From: Glandiceps talaboti
Lineage: Eukaryota; Hemichordata; Enteropneusta; Spengelidae
Length of the DNA stretch: 35,000 nt
Assembly (NCBI RefSeq): GCF_964340395.1
Contig: NC_135557.1
Location: 7,739,209-7,774,208, forward strand
Reading direction: 5' to 3'
Positions 10,847 to 23,449 of this stretch are shown here, piece by piece. How positions within the stretch are numbered: the first letter of the stretch is position 1; every line of letters starts with the position of its first letter. Position numbers and translations under genes: made by a program. The notes under the pieces are model-generated. The model was not told the origin of the DNA, made no database searches, and saw only the letters and a program-made list of their open reading frames with translations.

Positions 10847-11101
10847 CGACTATTCCGCTGTTAACAGGCCATTAAAACAAATAACCTTTTGTTTTCCAGA
10901 TTATATTATAGTAAAGAATATTTGATGCAATCTCAGAAGCAATAGAGGCGAGGAAGGATAGCAATATATAAAATGTCACTGCGGTATGGAAGTTATTAAA
11001 AGTATTGTATTGTATTTGTTCATGAACTGACTCAGAAGACTATTGAGGTAATATACCAACTTTATTATGCGATATAATTTCTATGCCAGACTGAAAGTTA
11101 A

Positions 11102-11424
11102 AATACCAAAGTCTATTATATCCCAAGACGATGTCTGCCTGTATGTTATAGTATTAACTGTGAAGCAAATTAAATATATAGTTATAACTACTCTGGCTTT
11201 TATTAGCTCCATACACTACCTATCCTATGGAAATAATGAATACATAATCTTAGTAATACCAAAGTCTTATGATATCCCGAGATGGTGTCTGTCTGTATGT
11301 CTGTCTGTCTGTATGTCTGTCTGTTTTAATAATATTAAAGGCAAATAAAATATGTAGTTATGACTACTTTCTCTTTCATTAGATTCATGCACTACCTATA
11401 CTAGAATGAATAGATAATTATAGA
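11102..11424. repeat. diverged ~155-165 bp tandem duplication with a GTCT expansion
   Basis: AATACCAAAGTCT begins at 11102 and again at 11255. Both copies continue with ATATCCC.AGA, GTCTG, AAATTAAATAT/AAATAAAATAT, GTTAT.ACTAC and CACTACCTAT. The second copy has a longer (GTCT)n tract at 11288-11325. No function is apparent. Confidence 0.8.
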
Positions 11425-12899
11425 CATAATGCATAACTTTCTGTTTCTTTTTTCCCAGTGATATTTTGTCTCCATGTTTCACCTTCTGCTGCACAACAAC
11501 GTCGAGTGATTCATTAGTTGAGGATACCTAGTAAACATAACAAATAAAGAAGACTTCAATGATTATGTATTATTATTAGTAGTAGTATACAAGTAGAAGT
11601 ATACTACACAAAAACCCATGTAAGTACCATTGTGTTGATGCATCCTATGAGTTTAAATTTAATTTTAAATTTTATTGAAATTATATTGAAATTCTGCTAA
11701 ATATAATGAAATCACACAATAAATCCACCGTCAAAGCAATAACAAGTACAATAGAAAAGGAAATAACGAATAAACATTAATGTCATGTTCATTACTAAAA
11801 CAGATTTATCACAGCATTATGACAAATCTGTAATGTGGGCATCAGTGTCACAAGTAATAAATAATTGTACTTGTACACTTTTAAATTTTTGTTATTGTAA
11901 ACTTGTATCATTTGTATACCTATTGATATATCAGGACAGATGTTTTATATTTTAGTTAAAAACAAACATATGATGGTCTTTTCAGAGAAGCTCCACTTTA
12001 TCTGTCCCATCCACTCATCATCTAACAATCATGCCATGAACAATAGAAACAATATATTATTTGTAATTTGGGATACTGGATACTAAAAATAGTTTTATTG
12101 TGTTTTCTTTGAAAAATAAAAGCTTTAAGTACTCTGTCAAAATAATGGGTTCATTGTTCATGCTAGATTTATTGTCATTACATTTGGGTTAAAGTTATGT
12201 GTATTGGTTTATATTAATACGACTAAAATATTTTAGCAATATCTTTAAATTAACAAAAATATTCCAGAATCATCTGTCATTTTTCATGTTATGTGGTTGT
12301 ACTTGAAGCTTTGAAATAATTTTTCATTTTAAAGTTTTCACTAAAATAGATAGCGTTAAAAAAATGACATAGCAGTAGAGGCAGCAAACGGAGAGTTTGA
12401 CAAAGCATTTCGTCCTGAACAGGTACATTGTTACTAGACCCCTTGTTTGTGGTACATGTACTTATTATCTCTAGCAAAATTATTAATGAAGAATTCGTTG
12501 TACTTAGTTTGCTATACAAGATATGAAGTTTAAAAAAAATTACACAGTTATAAATTTTCATTTCTATTTAGAATATTGTAAAATAATGAACTGAACAATG
12601 ATTTCACATATCATTATGCTTTAAATTGAAATTATAATGTACTAAGCCAGGTTTTTTATCCCAGTAATTTGATTTGATGGTATTATTTTGTATTGTTTTG
12701 GCCTTTGTCACCAGCACACACCTTTGAAAAGACTCCAAACAGTTGAGGTGCCACTGCCATACACATATATCTAGGAATGTTTAAAAACATGATGTTTCCC
12801 TAGAAAATGCTCTCCTGTTTCATTTGTTTCACTTGTGTTACAATCGATATTACAATCGAAATATTTCCTACATTGTATTTTTTGTTTCATATGTTATGG
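11425..12899. other. no gene recognised
   Basis: AT-rich and apparently unique. The minus-strand open frame at 12289-12561 has no recognised similarity. No RNA gene or mobile element is seen. Confidence 0.5.
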
Positions 12900-14790
12900 C
12901 TAAATTTCCCCAAATTTTGTATGGCAAGTGATGTTCATAGAATGACTAATTTTACTAAATAGCCATAGCTAGGTGATTTTCAGACAAACATATATTATTG
13001 TTTCAAATCATTATAATAATATTTTTTACCAAAACATTTTATTTTTTAAGCCTACCTTAGAAGTATGTTTCCATGGAACGTCTATCCTTTTTTAGACAAT
13101 TTATGTTACAATGCATGCATGTCACTGGCCCACAAACAGCATGCATAAGGGATTTTTGGGGCATTTTATCTTTCATGTTTTGTCAATATTTTAAAAGAAA
13201 TCACATGTAATATGGTGATTTTCATTAACATGGTAATGGATGTTTGGATAACAACTACTTTTTTGAACTCCGCATAACAAACTACGCCAGTTAGGGTGAA
13301 TTCAGACTAAACAGACCTGACAATATTCTACAAACATATATTTTACCAAAACATGCTATTTTTAAGCCTAATTTCCATTTTCATGGAAACAGTTCTACCA
13401 TTTGAGATAAATTGTGTCAAATTATGTAACAAAAAAATCACCATAATATTGAGGTTTTCGTTACCATGGCAACTGGTGTTAATAAAATGACCACTTTTTT
13501 TGAGCGTAGCATGACAAAATTCTTCATGTACGGTATTTTTTTAAATTTAAAGTTATTTGTCAGATGCATAGGTATTTAACCAAAACAACATTGTAAAGCC
13601 TGCTGTACGTTTCCATGGAAACAAATGTCCTATATTAGACAATTTGCGTTTCAACAGATAGCAATGACTCATATGTACCAAAAACAAAGACATTTTTTAT
13701 GAAATTATGTCATGTTGTATGTTAAATTTTAGAAAACTAGTCTGCATATTATGTTGATTTTGGTTACCATGGCAATTGATGTTCATACAATGACCCTTTT
13801 TTGAACTCAGCATAACATGCTACCCCACGTGGGGTGGTCAATATGAAAATAAACTTGCACATATTCTTGCAAGTTTATTTTCACACTGTTACAGACAGAC
13901 GGCATAGCAATCAATGCTACCGTACAATTTTGAATTTGTCTCATGAGCTTTTCTTGAACTTTCAAGTTACCGATTGAAGTCCCCGATTGAAGAGAAATTC
14001 AGATTGTTGTTTCTTTGAAACCTGCTGTCCTGAAACCATGTACTGACACAGGGATTCTTATGTTCTGTAGAACATGTAATACATGGATTTACTTTCACAT
14101 GAATAATGATGAACCAAGGTCAAGGAGCTGTTGCAGTTATTCAACACCTTTCAAATTGAATGGACTCAAACAACAGTGTTTATGACTCAAGGTCTCATCT
14201 TAAAGTTTATGTTCTAATTTTCTGGGAACTATATATTGCAGGAATATAATGAAATATCATCTTGCATTGTCACTGTTTCACTGGTAGTATTGTGTATTAT
14301 TTGAAGGCACATACAATTTTGTATAATCTAGGAAGGTACATTATTTTGTAACTCTGGTATCTGATTTTCATAGAATATAATTCTTGTTGTACTCCATATA
14401 ACAAACTACTCCTCATTGGGTGGTCAATATGCAAATAAACCTGATTAATATTAAATTTATAACATTACTTTGTGTTGCAGCAGAAGATATTTTACCAAAA
14501 CAACACGTTTAAGCCTCCTGTATGTGCCCATGTAAACAGTTATCCTTTTTTTACACAATTTGTGTTACATTGGACAGTGCCGACTCAAACATGCCAAACT
14601 GAAGGACATTTTTCAACAAAATTTTATTTTGTGCCATGTTTTATATCGAAACGTGAAAATAAAATCCACCTATTATGATGATTTTGGTTAGCATGGCAAC
14701 AGATGTTCATAACATAACTCCACTTATTAAAATTCAGCATAAGGACCCACCCTACTTAGGGTTGTTTATATTCAAAATAAACTTGATTGA
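12900..14790 (-). repeat. X-box-containing repeat family, inverted copies
   Basis: About six diverged units with a period near 240-300 bp. Each unit contains a CCATGGAAAC-type block, TTAGACAATTTGTGTTAC, a core such as GTTACCATGGCAAC, GATGTTCATA.AATGACC, TTTTTGAACTCAGCATAAC and CTACCCCACGTGGGGTGG, which is the reverse complement of the family at 5.2-7.0 kb. Good cores lie at 13460-13473, 13763-13776 and 14687-14700. A plus-strand open frame at 14472-14678 runs through one unit and is not a gene. The orientation flip between clusters suggests an inversion or separate insertions. Confidence 0.75.
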
Positions 14791-14826
14791 TTGCCTTGAA
14801 ATTGTTATTCTTAATATTATATAACA

Positions 14827-14832
14827 TTTATT
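14827..14832 (-). terminator. candidate poly(A) signal of the hevein-like gene
   Basis: The minus strand reads AATAAA, the first such hexamer downstream of the TGA at 15189-15187, giving a 3' UTR of about 370 nt. The call rests only on the hexamer and its position. Confidence 0.3.
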
Positions 14833-15186
14833 TCATTATTATTTAAGCTACCAGCCCATACGCATACCAGTGGCAAAAATCAAAGTACATTTGTCATCAC
14901 AGGTTTAAATACATTCGTGATAGAATACAGCTTATGTCCATTGATTTTGGTTAAAAAGTCTGTAAACGGCAATGCAAATGTAAAGAGATTAAAATGATGA
15001 AGGAGTAATGTGTACTGGAAGAGACTGTATAGTTACTTTTAGAGTAAATTACTCGTAATATGTAAGAGATAAAGAAATAATGTAAGTTGATGCATGATCA
15101 TAGTTCCAATGTGATATAAATATTGACACTGTATATTACAATACTCCCATCTTTTAGCCTAGTTGTGATAAGAACTTACGTTATAA

Positions 15187-15356
15187 TCAATCTCTATAGT
15201 CAGTACAGCCACTGCAATCACAATGTGCCGATGTACTACCACACCAGGCAGAAGGTGAACAGCATGGGGCACTTGATAAAGGGTTACACTGTGCTGGACT
15301 TCCATCACTCAATGGAAAGCTCGTTCCACATTTTAGGTCAGCTCTCCATTTTATTA
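15187..15356 (-). CDS. terminal exon: hevein-like domain 7 with stop codon
   Basis: Acceptor TTCTTGTAG precedes the exon. The domain has eight cysteines: KCG, QC, PCC, WCG, HC, DC, GC. Its N-terminal half nearly matches the next exon upstream (CGTSFPLSDGSPAQC), while its C-terminal half is more diverged (CCSPSAWCGSTSAHC) and ends GCTDYRD then TGA at 15189-15187. Where sibling exons have CAAG followed by the donor GTATTG, this one reads AGAG then ATTGATT: the donor GT is missing and translation runs on 4 nt before stopping. A consensus donor GTAAGT begins 10 nt after the stop, so a 3' UTR intron is possible. I take it as the natural protein C-terminus. Confidence 0.75.
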
Positions 15357-16536
15357 CTACAAGAATGTAAAAGCAATATGTAGGTAAATTAAAGTTAAGT
15401 TAAAGTTTCAACGTCCACTTGTAATAAATAATAATTCAGCTTTAGTGCTTTACTTCTACTATCAGACTGTGCATAGGCGAAGATTGTCGCTTCATTTAGA
15501 AAAAACAGTGACTGCAGCTTTAGAACACAAAAATAATACATACTACACTCAAATCTTTTTAATGTTTATTCACTTGATACAGGATTCATTTTATTCTGAA
15601 TGTTTCTTCATCTAGACACTCCTAGCAACATCCCAAATACATTTCAGATCATTCCTCCCCATATCTTTTAGACAGATTTTCCACGCCAGAAATGTATCAA
15701 ACTCAGTTAGATTATTAATTAATTCTAAAACATAAGGTAAAACCAAATCAATTGTTACATGGAATGCAGTGTAAGTTAAAGGTACACATTGGTATAGATT
15801 TGGTGATCGAGGTATGAATAATTATCCTTATGTTGCATACGTTGATATTATAATGCTAAGTAATACAGAGAAATTTCAAAACTATTTTTCTTTTCCACTG
15901 AGGGCAATGTTGTCATCCTCAGATAATAATATAATAATTTAAAGGTTTGCCCTATCAATTCAACATGTTCTTGAGATCTCCCACACGTTGAAAACTGTAA
16001 TTACGTTTATTTTGGATTGCCACTGTTTTACCTATCGGTGTGGTGGGTGTGATCAAAATTATCTTGCGTGATTTCATATTTTGATACAAAAGTATACACT
16101 ATTTGTGTGCATTTGAAATTGTGTCAAACTGTAAGGCCATATGAAACATTTAATTTCTGCTTCAAAAGCGCTGTTTAAATTTACAACTTCAGATCAACTT
16201 TATATCAAATATAATCTAATTCGTATTCACTACTTCAAATATCTGTAAATCATCTTTACAAAGCAATACATATAGACTTGACAAGTTGCACTATCAAAGC
16301 TTTTTAATATGTGAACACAGTGTGGACAGTTGTTTACGATATGTATCTATTCACCAAGACTTTAAAAATTATTGATGCAAACTACTTGTATATATGCTTA
16401 ATGTTAGACGAGCGTTTCAATAGCTAGAGAAGGTAATTGTATGATTGGAGTGTATTTTCCATCAGATATTTGTTTGACCCTAATTGGAGTATACTCTCTT
16501 GGTGTGATTTCAAACAGAAATTCAAGTTCATTTTTT

Positions 16537-16550
16537 TTTTTGGGGGGGGG
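16537..16550. repeat. intronic poly-T/poly-G tract, copy 1
   Basis: A T-run followed directly by a G-run, part of every ~1.73-kb unit. Sister tracts lie near 18258-18285 and 19996-20018. The lengths of both runs differ between copies, showing independent slippage since duplication. Confidence 0.85.
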
Positions 16551-16920
16551 GATTCCTCGATATAATCCCAAGTAAATGGAAGACAAAGATGAGAACAAAT
16601 GTTTCCAATATTATTGAAACACCTGATGAGAATCTCTTTTGTTCCGGAAGTTGAAAAAAAATTGAGAAGGTATTATCCTTACTGAAACATAACCATTATT
16701 TGCATTTTACTAAAACCTGCTACTAAAAATAAGATAACTAATAAGCTATTTAATGACAACGCTTTAGGCGTAGACAAAATATTGAGGAAATTACTACTAT
16801 GTAACCACCTATTGAAACAATGCCAGAATACGGAGGGAAATAGTGTCTCAGAAGACTATAGAAGGAAAACAAGCTATACTGTCGGCTTGTGTCTCTTTAA
16901 ATACCATAAATATACAATAC

Positions 16921-17085
16921 CTTGATAACTAACACATCCACTGCATTCGCAGTGAGCCGCAGTATTACCACACCAACCAGAGGTCGAGCAACATGGCGCG
17001 TCTGAATCAGGGTTACACTGTGCTGGACTTCCATCACTCAATGGAAAGCTCTCTCCACATTTTAGGTCATCTCTCCATTTTTTTA
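16921..17085 (-). CDS. internal exon: hevein-like domain 6
   Basis: 165 nt, 55 codons, phase 1 at both ends. The acceptor is TTCTTGTAG and the donor is CAAG|GTATTG. The product starts VKKWRDDLKCGESF and includes CNPDSDAPCC and GWCGNTAAHCECSGC, ending VSYQ. Cysteine spacing is C-x13-C-x7-CC-x5-C-x6-C-x-C-x2-C; the central CC-x5-C-x6-C is exactly that of hevein. Of the hevein sugar-contacting residues, the Ser after CC and the Trp of GWCG are kept, while the other aromatic positions are Ser and His. It differs from the next upstream exon at one synonymous base only. Confidence 0.85.
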
Positions 17086-18652
17086 CTACAAGAATGTAAA
17101 AGCAATATGTAGATAAATTAAAGTTAAGTTAAAGTTTCAACGTCCACTTATAATAAATAATAATTCAGCTTTAGTGCTTTACTTCTACTATCAGACAGTG
17201 CATAGGCGAAGATTGTCGCTTCATTTAGAAAAAACAGTGACTGCAGCTTTAGAACACAAAAATAATACATACTACACTCAAATCTTTTTAATGTTTATTC
17301 ACTTGATAAAGGATTCATCTTATTCTGAATGTTTCTTCATCTAGACACTCCTAGCAACATCCCAAATACATTTCAGATCATTCCTCCCCATATCTTTTAG
17401 ACAGATTTTCCACACCAGAAATGTATCAAACTCAGTTAGATTATTAATTAATTCTAAAACATAAGGTAAAACCAAATCAATTGTTACATGAAATGCAGCG
17501 TATGTTAAAGGTACACATTGCTATAGATTTGGTAATCGAGGTATGAATAATTATCTTTATGTTACATACGTTGATATTATAATGCTAAGTAATACAGAGA
17601 AATTTCAAAACTATTTCTTTTCCACTGAGGGCAATGTTGTCATCCTCAGATAATAATATAATAATTTAAAGGTTTACCCTATCAATTCAACATGTTCTTG
17701 AGATCTCCCACACGTTGAAAACTGTAATTACGTTTATTTTGGATTGCCACTGTTTTACCTATCGGTGTGGTGGGTGTGATCAAAATTATCTTGCGTGATT
17801 TCATATTTTGATACAAAAGTATACACTATTTGTGTGCATTTGAAATTGTGTCAAACTGTAAGGCCATATGAAACATTTAATTTCTGCTTAAAAAGCGCTG
17901 GTTAAATTTACAACTTCAGATCAACTTTATATCAAATGTAATCTAATTCGCATTCACTACTTCAAATATCTGTAAATCATCTTTACAAAGCAATATATAA
18001 AGACTTGACAAGTTGCACTATCAAAGCCTTTTAATATGTGAACACAGTGTGGACAGTTGTTTACGATATATATCTATTCACCAAGACTTTAAAAATTATT
18101 GATGCAAACTACTTGTATATATGCTTAATGTTAGACGAGCGTTTCAATAGCTAGAGAAGGGAATTGTATGATTGGAGTGTATTTTCCATCAGATATTTGT
18201 TTGACCCTAATTGGAGTATACTCTCTTGGTGTGATTTCAAACAGAAATTCAAGTTAATTTTATTTTATTTTTTTTTTGGGGGGGATTCGTCGATATAATC
18301 CCAGGTAAATGGAAGACAAAGATGAGAACAAATGTTTCCAATATTATTGAAACACCTGATGAGAATCTCTTTTGTTCCGGAAGTTGAAAAAAAATTGAGA
18401 AGGTATTATCCTTACTGAAACATAACCATTATTTGCATTTTACTAAAACCTGCTACTAAAAATAAGATAACTAATAAGCTATTTAATGACAACGCTTTAG
18501 GCGTAGACAAAATATTGAGGAAATTACTACTATGTAACCACCTATTGAAACAATGCCAGAATACGGAGGGAAATAGTGTCTCAGAAGACAATAGAAGGGA
18601 AAAAGCTATACAATCGGTTTGTGTCTCTTTAAATAACATAAATATACAATAC

Positions 18653-18817
18653 CTTGATAACTAACACATCCACTGCATTCGCAGTGAGCCGCAGTATTAC
18701 CACACCAACCAGAGGTTGAGCAACATGGCGCGTCTGAATCAGGGTTACACTGTGCTGGACTTCCATCACTCAATGGAAAGCTCTCTCCACATTTTAGGTC
18801 ATCTCTCCATTTTTTTA
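18653..18817 (-). CDS. internal exon: hevein-like domain 5
   Basis: 165 nt, phase 1-1, same acceptor and donor sequences as its neighbours. The 55-residue product is identical to that of 16921-17085; the one base difference (plus-strand T at 18716 versus C at 16985) is a silent Ser codon change. All eight cysteines, the CCS and the GWCG tryptophan are intact. Identity at both base and protein level to the neighbouring exon, with near-identical introns, points to a very recent duplication or gene conversion rather than to old selection alone. Confidence 0.85.
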
Positions 18818-20396
18818 CTACAAGAATGTAAAAGCAATATGTAGTTAAATTAAAGTTAAGTTAAAGTTTCAACGTCCACTTATAATAAATAATAATAATG
18901 CAGCTTTAGTGCTTTACTTCTACTATCAGACAGTGCATAGGCGAAGATTGTCGCTTCATTTAGAAAAAAAGTGAATGCGGCTTTAGAACACAAAAATAAT
19001 ACATACTACACTCAAATCTTTTTAATGTTTATTCACTTGATACAGGATTCATCTTATTCTGAATGTTTCTTCATCTAGACACTCCTAGCAACATCCCAAA
19101 TACATTTCAGATCATTCCTCCCCATATCTTTTAGACAGATTTTCCACACCAGAAATGTATCAAACTCAGTTAGATTATTAATTAATTCTAAAACATAAGG
19201 TAAAACCAAATCAATTGTTACATGAAATGCAGCGTATGTTAAAGGTACACATTGATATAGATTTGGTGATTGAGGTATGAATAATTATCTTTATGTTACA
19301 TACGTTGATATTATAACGCTTAGTAATACAGAGAAATTTCAAAACTATTTCTTTTCCACTGAGGGCAATGTTGTCATCCTCAGATAATAATATAATAATT
19401 TAAAGGTTTGCCCTATCAATTCAACATGTTCTTGAGATCTCCCACACGTTGAAAACTGTAATTACATTTATTTTGGATTGCCACTGTCTTACCTATCGGT
19501 GTGGTGGGTGTGATCAAAATTATCTTGAGTGAATTCATATTTTGATAAAAAAAAAGTATACACTATTTGTGTGCGTTTTAAATTGTGTTAAACTGTAAGG
19601 CCATATGAAGCATTTAATTTCTGCTTCAAAAGCGCTGGTTAAATTTACAACTTCAGATCAACTTTATATCAAATGTAATCTAATTCGCATTCACTACTTC
19701 AAATATCTGTAAATCATCTTTACAAAGCAATATATAAAGACTTGACAAGTTGCATTATCAAAGCTTTTTAATATGTGAACACAGTGTGGACAGTTGTTTA
19801 CGATATATATCTATTCACCAAGACTTTAAAAATTATTGATGCAAACTACTTGTATATATGCTCAATGTTAGACGAGCGTTTCAATAGCTAGAGAAGGGAA
19901 TTGTATGATTGGCGTATATTTTCCATCATATATTTGTTTGACCCTAATTGGAGTATACTCTCTTGGTGTGATTTCAAACAGAAATTCAAGTTCATTTTTT
20001 TTTTTGGGGGGGGGGGGGATTCCTCGATGTAATCCCAAGTAAATGGAAGACAAAGATGAGAACAAATGTGTCCAATATTATTCAAACACCTGATGATAAT
20101 CTCTTTTGTTCCGGAAGTTGAAAAGAAAATTGAGAAGGTAATTACACTATGCTCCTTACTGAAACATAACCATTATTTACATTTTACTAAAACCTGCTAC
20201 TAAAAATAAGATAACTAATAAGCTATTTAATGACAACGCTTTAGGCGTAGACAAAATATTGAGGAAATTACTACTATGTAACCACCTGTTGAAACAATGC
20301 CAAACTACATGGAAAAATAGTGTCTCAGAAGACTATAGAAGGAAAAAAGCTATACTATCGGCTTGTGTCTCTTTCATTACCATAAACATACAATAC

Positions 20397-20561
20397 CTTG
20401 ATAATTAATACATCCGCTGCATTCGCAGTGAGCCGCAGTTTTACCACACCAACCAGAGGTCGAGCAACATGGCGCGTCGGAATCAGGTTTACACTGTGCT
20501 GGACTTCCATCACTCAATGGAAAGCTCTTTCCACATTTTAGGTCACTTCTCCATTTTGTTA
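20397..20561 (-). CDS. internal exon: hevein-like domain 4
   Basis: 165 nt, 55 codons, phase 1-1; acceptor TTCTTGTAG, donor CAAG|GTATTG. The product begins VTKWRSDLKCGKSF, includes CKPDSDAPCC and GWCGKTAAHCEC, and ends INYQ. Compared with the two downstream copies it has several Lys and Ser replacements (GKSF, CKPD, CGKT), so it is the most basic domain of the set, while all eight cysteines stay. Its upstream intron, about 10.6 kb to the next predicted exon, contains the 49/51-bp satellite, so splicing here must cross that array. Confidence 0.85.
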
Positions 20562-20645
20562 CTACAAGAATGTAAAAGCAACATGTAGATATATTAAAGT
20601 TAAGTTAAAGTTTCAACGTCCACTTGTAACAAGTAATAATGCAAC

Positions 20646-21029
20646 CTATATCGTTCAAAACATGGATAATAAGAGTCACTATTTGCTGCAACTGGTATCC
20701 TGAAAATGAAGAACCTCCTCTGGATGTGTCCTGCAGTTGAACATTTTTGAGACAAGTTTATTATACACCTTAATTTTGTTCCTGAGATTCTATAGTCTAT
20801 GTCAGATATGATCTTTGGTAAGCTTGGCATTTCTGCTAAGCACTTCAATTGAAGTAATAATCGTATCAGATTTTATTTTGGATAAAGCACATTTAATACC
20901 AGTTTCGATATCCCACTAATGTAATAAAATCCCATTAAAATCCTTGTATTTCGTTACTGTGTCAAGTAGGGGCCAGAATTTATGTTTCCTACATTCAGTA
21001 ACAATGTATGCCATTTTATGTATTCACTT
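20646..21029. other. intron flank of the satellite, paralogous to 33500-33670
   Basis: The right half (about 20860-21029) aligns with 33500-33670 through shared landmarks: GTTT.GATATCCC, a GTTACTGTGT/ATTACTGTGT block, CATTCAGTAA and ATG.CATT. The left half is unassigned. A minus-strand open frame at 20600-20848 has no recognised similarity and overlaps duplicated intron sequence. Confidence 0.55.
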
Positions 21030-23449
21030 ACCTAAATATTCATATTCCAGAGTGTATGCGAAAGTCCTCACATTGTATTTACCTAAATTGTCATATTTCA
21101 CTGTGTATGTCCATCTCCTCTCATTCTATTTACGTAAATGGTCATATTCCACAGTGTATGTCAATCTCCTCTCATTATATTAATCTAAAAGTTCATATTA
21201 TAGTTTATGTCAATCTCCTCTCATTATATTTATCTAAAAGTTCATATTCCAGTGTATGTCAATATCCTCTCATTATATTTATCTAAAAGTTCATATTATA
21301 GTGTATGTCAATCTCCCCTCATTATATATATCTAACAGTTCATATTCCAGTGTATGTCAATATCCTCTCATTATATTTATCTAAAAGTTCATATTCCACA
21401 GTGAATGTCAATCTCCTCTCATTATATATATATCTAAAAGTTCATATTCCAGAGTGTATGTCAATCTCCTCTCATTCTATTAATCTAAAAGTTCATATTC
21501 CAGTGTATGTCAATCTCCTCTCATTATATATATCTAAAAGTTCATATTCCAGTGTATGTCAATCTCCTCTCATTATATATATCTAAAAGTTCATATTCCA
21601 GTGTATGTCAATCTCCTCTCATTATATTAATCTAAAAGTTCATATTCCAGTGTATGTCAATCTCCTCTCATTATATTAATCTAAAAGTTCATATTCCAGT
21701 GTATGTCAATCTCCTCTCATTATATTTATCTAACAGTTTATATTCCACAGTGTATGTCAATCTCCTCTCATTATATTTATCTAAATGTTCATATTCCGGT
21801 GTATGTCAATCTCTCATTATATGAATCTAAAAGTTCATATTCCAGTGTATGTCAATCTCCTCTCATTATATTAATCTAAAAGTTCATATTCCACATTGTA
21901 TGTCAATCTCCTCTCATTATATTTATCTAAAAGTTCATATTCCAGTGTATGTCAATCTCCTCTCATTGTATTAATCTAAAAGTTCATATTCAAGTGTATG
22001 TCAATCTCCTCTCATTACATATATCTAAAAGTTCATATTCCAGTGTATGTCAATCTCCTCTCATTATATTAATCTAAAAGTTCATATTCCACATTGTATG
22101 TCAATCTCCTCTCATTATATTTATCTAAAAGTTCATATTCCAGTGTATGTCAATCTCCTCTCATTATATATATCTAAAAGTTCATATTCTAGTGTATGTC
22201 AATCTCCTCTCATTATATTAATCTAAAAGTTCATATTCCACATTGTATGTCAATCTCCTCTCATTATATTTATCTAAAAGTTCATATTCCAGTGTATGTC
22301 AATCTCCTCTCATTGTATTAATCTAAAAGTTCATATTCCAGTGTATGTCAATCTCCTCTCATTATATATATCTAAAAGTTCATATTCCAGTGTATGTCAA
22401 TCTCCTCTCATTATATTAATCTAAAAGTTCATATTCCAGTGTATGTCAATCTCCTCTCATTATATTTATCTAAAAGTTCATATTCCAGTGTATGTCAATC
22501 TCCCCTCATTATATATATCTAAAAGTTCATATTCCAGTGTATGTCATTCTCCTCTCATTATATTAATCTAAAAGTTCATATTCCAGTGTATGTCAATCTC
22601 CTCTCATTATATATATCTAAAAGTTCATATTCCACAGTGTATGTCAATCTCCTCTCATTATATTAATCTAAAAGTTCATATTCCAGTGTATGTCAATCTC
22701 CTCTCATTATATTTATCTAAAAGTTCATATTCCACAGTGTATGTCAATCTCCTCATTATATTTATCTAACAGTTCATATTCCAGTGTATGTCAATCTCCT
22801 CTCATTATATTTATCTAACAGTTCATATTCCAGTGTATGTCAATCTCCTCTCATTATATATATCTAAAAGTTCATATTCTAGTGTATGTCAATCTCCTCT
22901 CATTATATTAATCTAAAAGTTCATATTCCACAGTGTATGTCAATCTCCTCTCATTACATATATCTAAAAGTTCATATTCCAGTGTATGTCAATCTCCTCT
23001 CATTATATTAATCTAAAAGTTCATATTCCAGTGTATGTCAATCTCCTCTCATTATATTTATCTAAAAGTTCATATTCCAGTGTATGTCAATCTCCTCATT
23101 ATATTTATCTAACAGTTCATATTCCAGTGTATGTCAATCTCCTCTCATTATATTAATCTAACAGTTCATATTCCAGTGTATGTCAATCTCCTCTCATTAT
23201 ATTTATCTAACAGTTCATATTCCACAGTGTATGTCAATCTCCTCTCATTCTATTTATCTAACAGTTCATATTCCAGTGTATGTCAATCTCCTCTCATTAT
23301 ATTAATCTAAAAGTTCATATTCCAGTGTATGTCAATCTCCTCTCATTATATATATCTAAAAGTTCATATTCCAATGTATGTCAATCTCCTCTCATTATAT
23401 TAATCTAAAAGTTCATATTCCAGTGTATGTCAATCTCCTCTCATTATAT

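Larger units (their letters stand above)
15330..20645 (-). repeat. tandem ~1.73-kb exon-intron duplications
   Basis: Exon 5' borders at 15356, 17085, 18817 and 20561 are 1729, 1732 and 1744 bp apart. The units match almost base for base through both exon and intron: shared landmarks include a TTT/GGG homopolymer block, the segment GATTGCCACTG, and CTTTAGGCGTAGACAAAATA. The similarity ends near 20645 on the right and inside the terminal exon on the left. Introns are about as conserved as exons, which indicates recent duplication or ongoing homogenisation. Apart from the domain exons no further exon is supported in these introns; a minus-strand open frame at 18412-18639 and those over the T/G tract are intronic. 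Confidence 0.95.

Noticed and set aside
16624-16660. CTGATGAG followed later by GAAA in the ~1.73-kb units, resembling a hammerhead core
   Set aside because: The bases between do not form a stem II, no cleavage-site stem III or stem I partner is present, and another copy reads CTGATGAT.
19485-19545. Possible extra exon on the minus strand ending ACCGATAG|GTAAGAC in the third duplicated unit
   Set aside because: The only nearby acceptor gives 31 nt, which breaks the phase 1 pattern, and the donor is weaker (GTAAAAC) in the two sister units.
16404-20085. Minus-strand open frames of 64-65 codons over the T/G tract (16404-16598, 19868-20065, 19888-20085)
   Set aside because: They lie in intron, shift frame with the homopolymer length and have no recognised domain.
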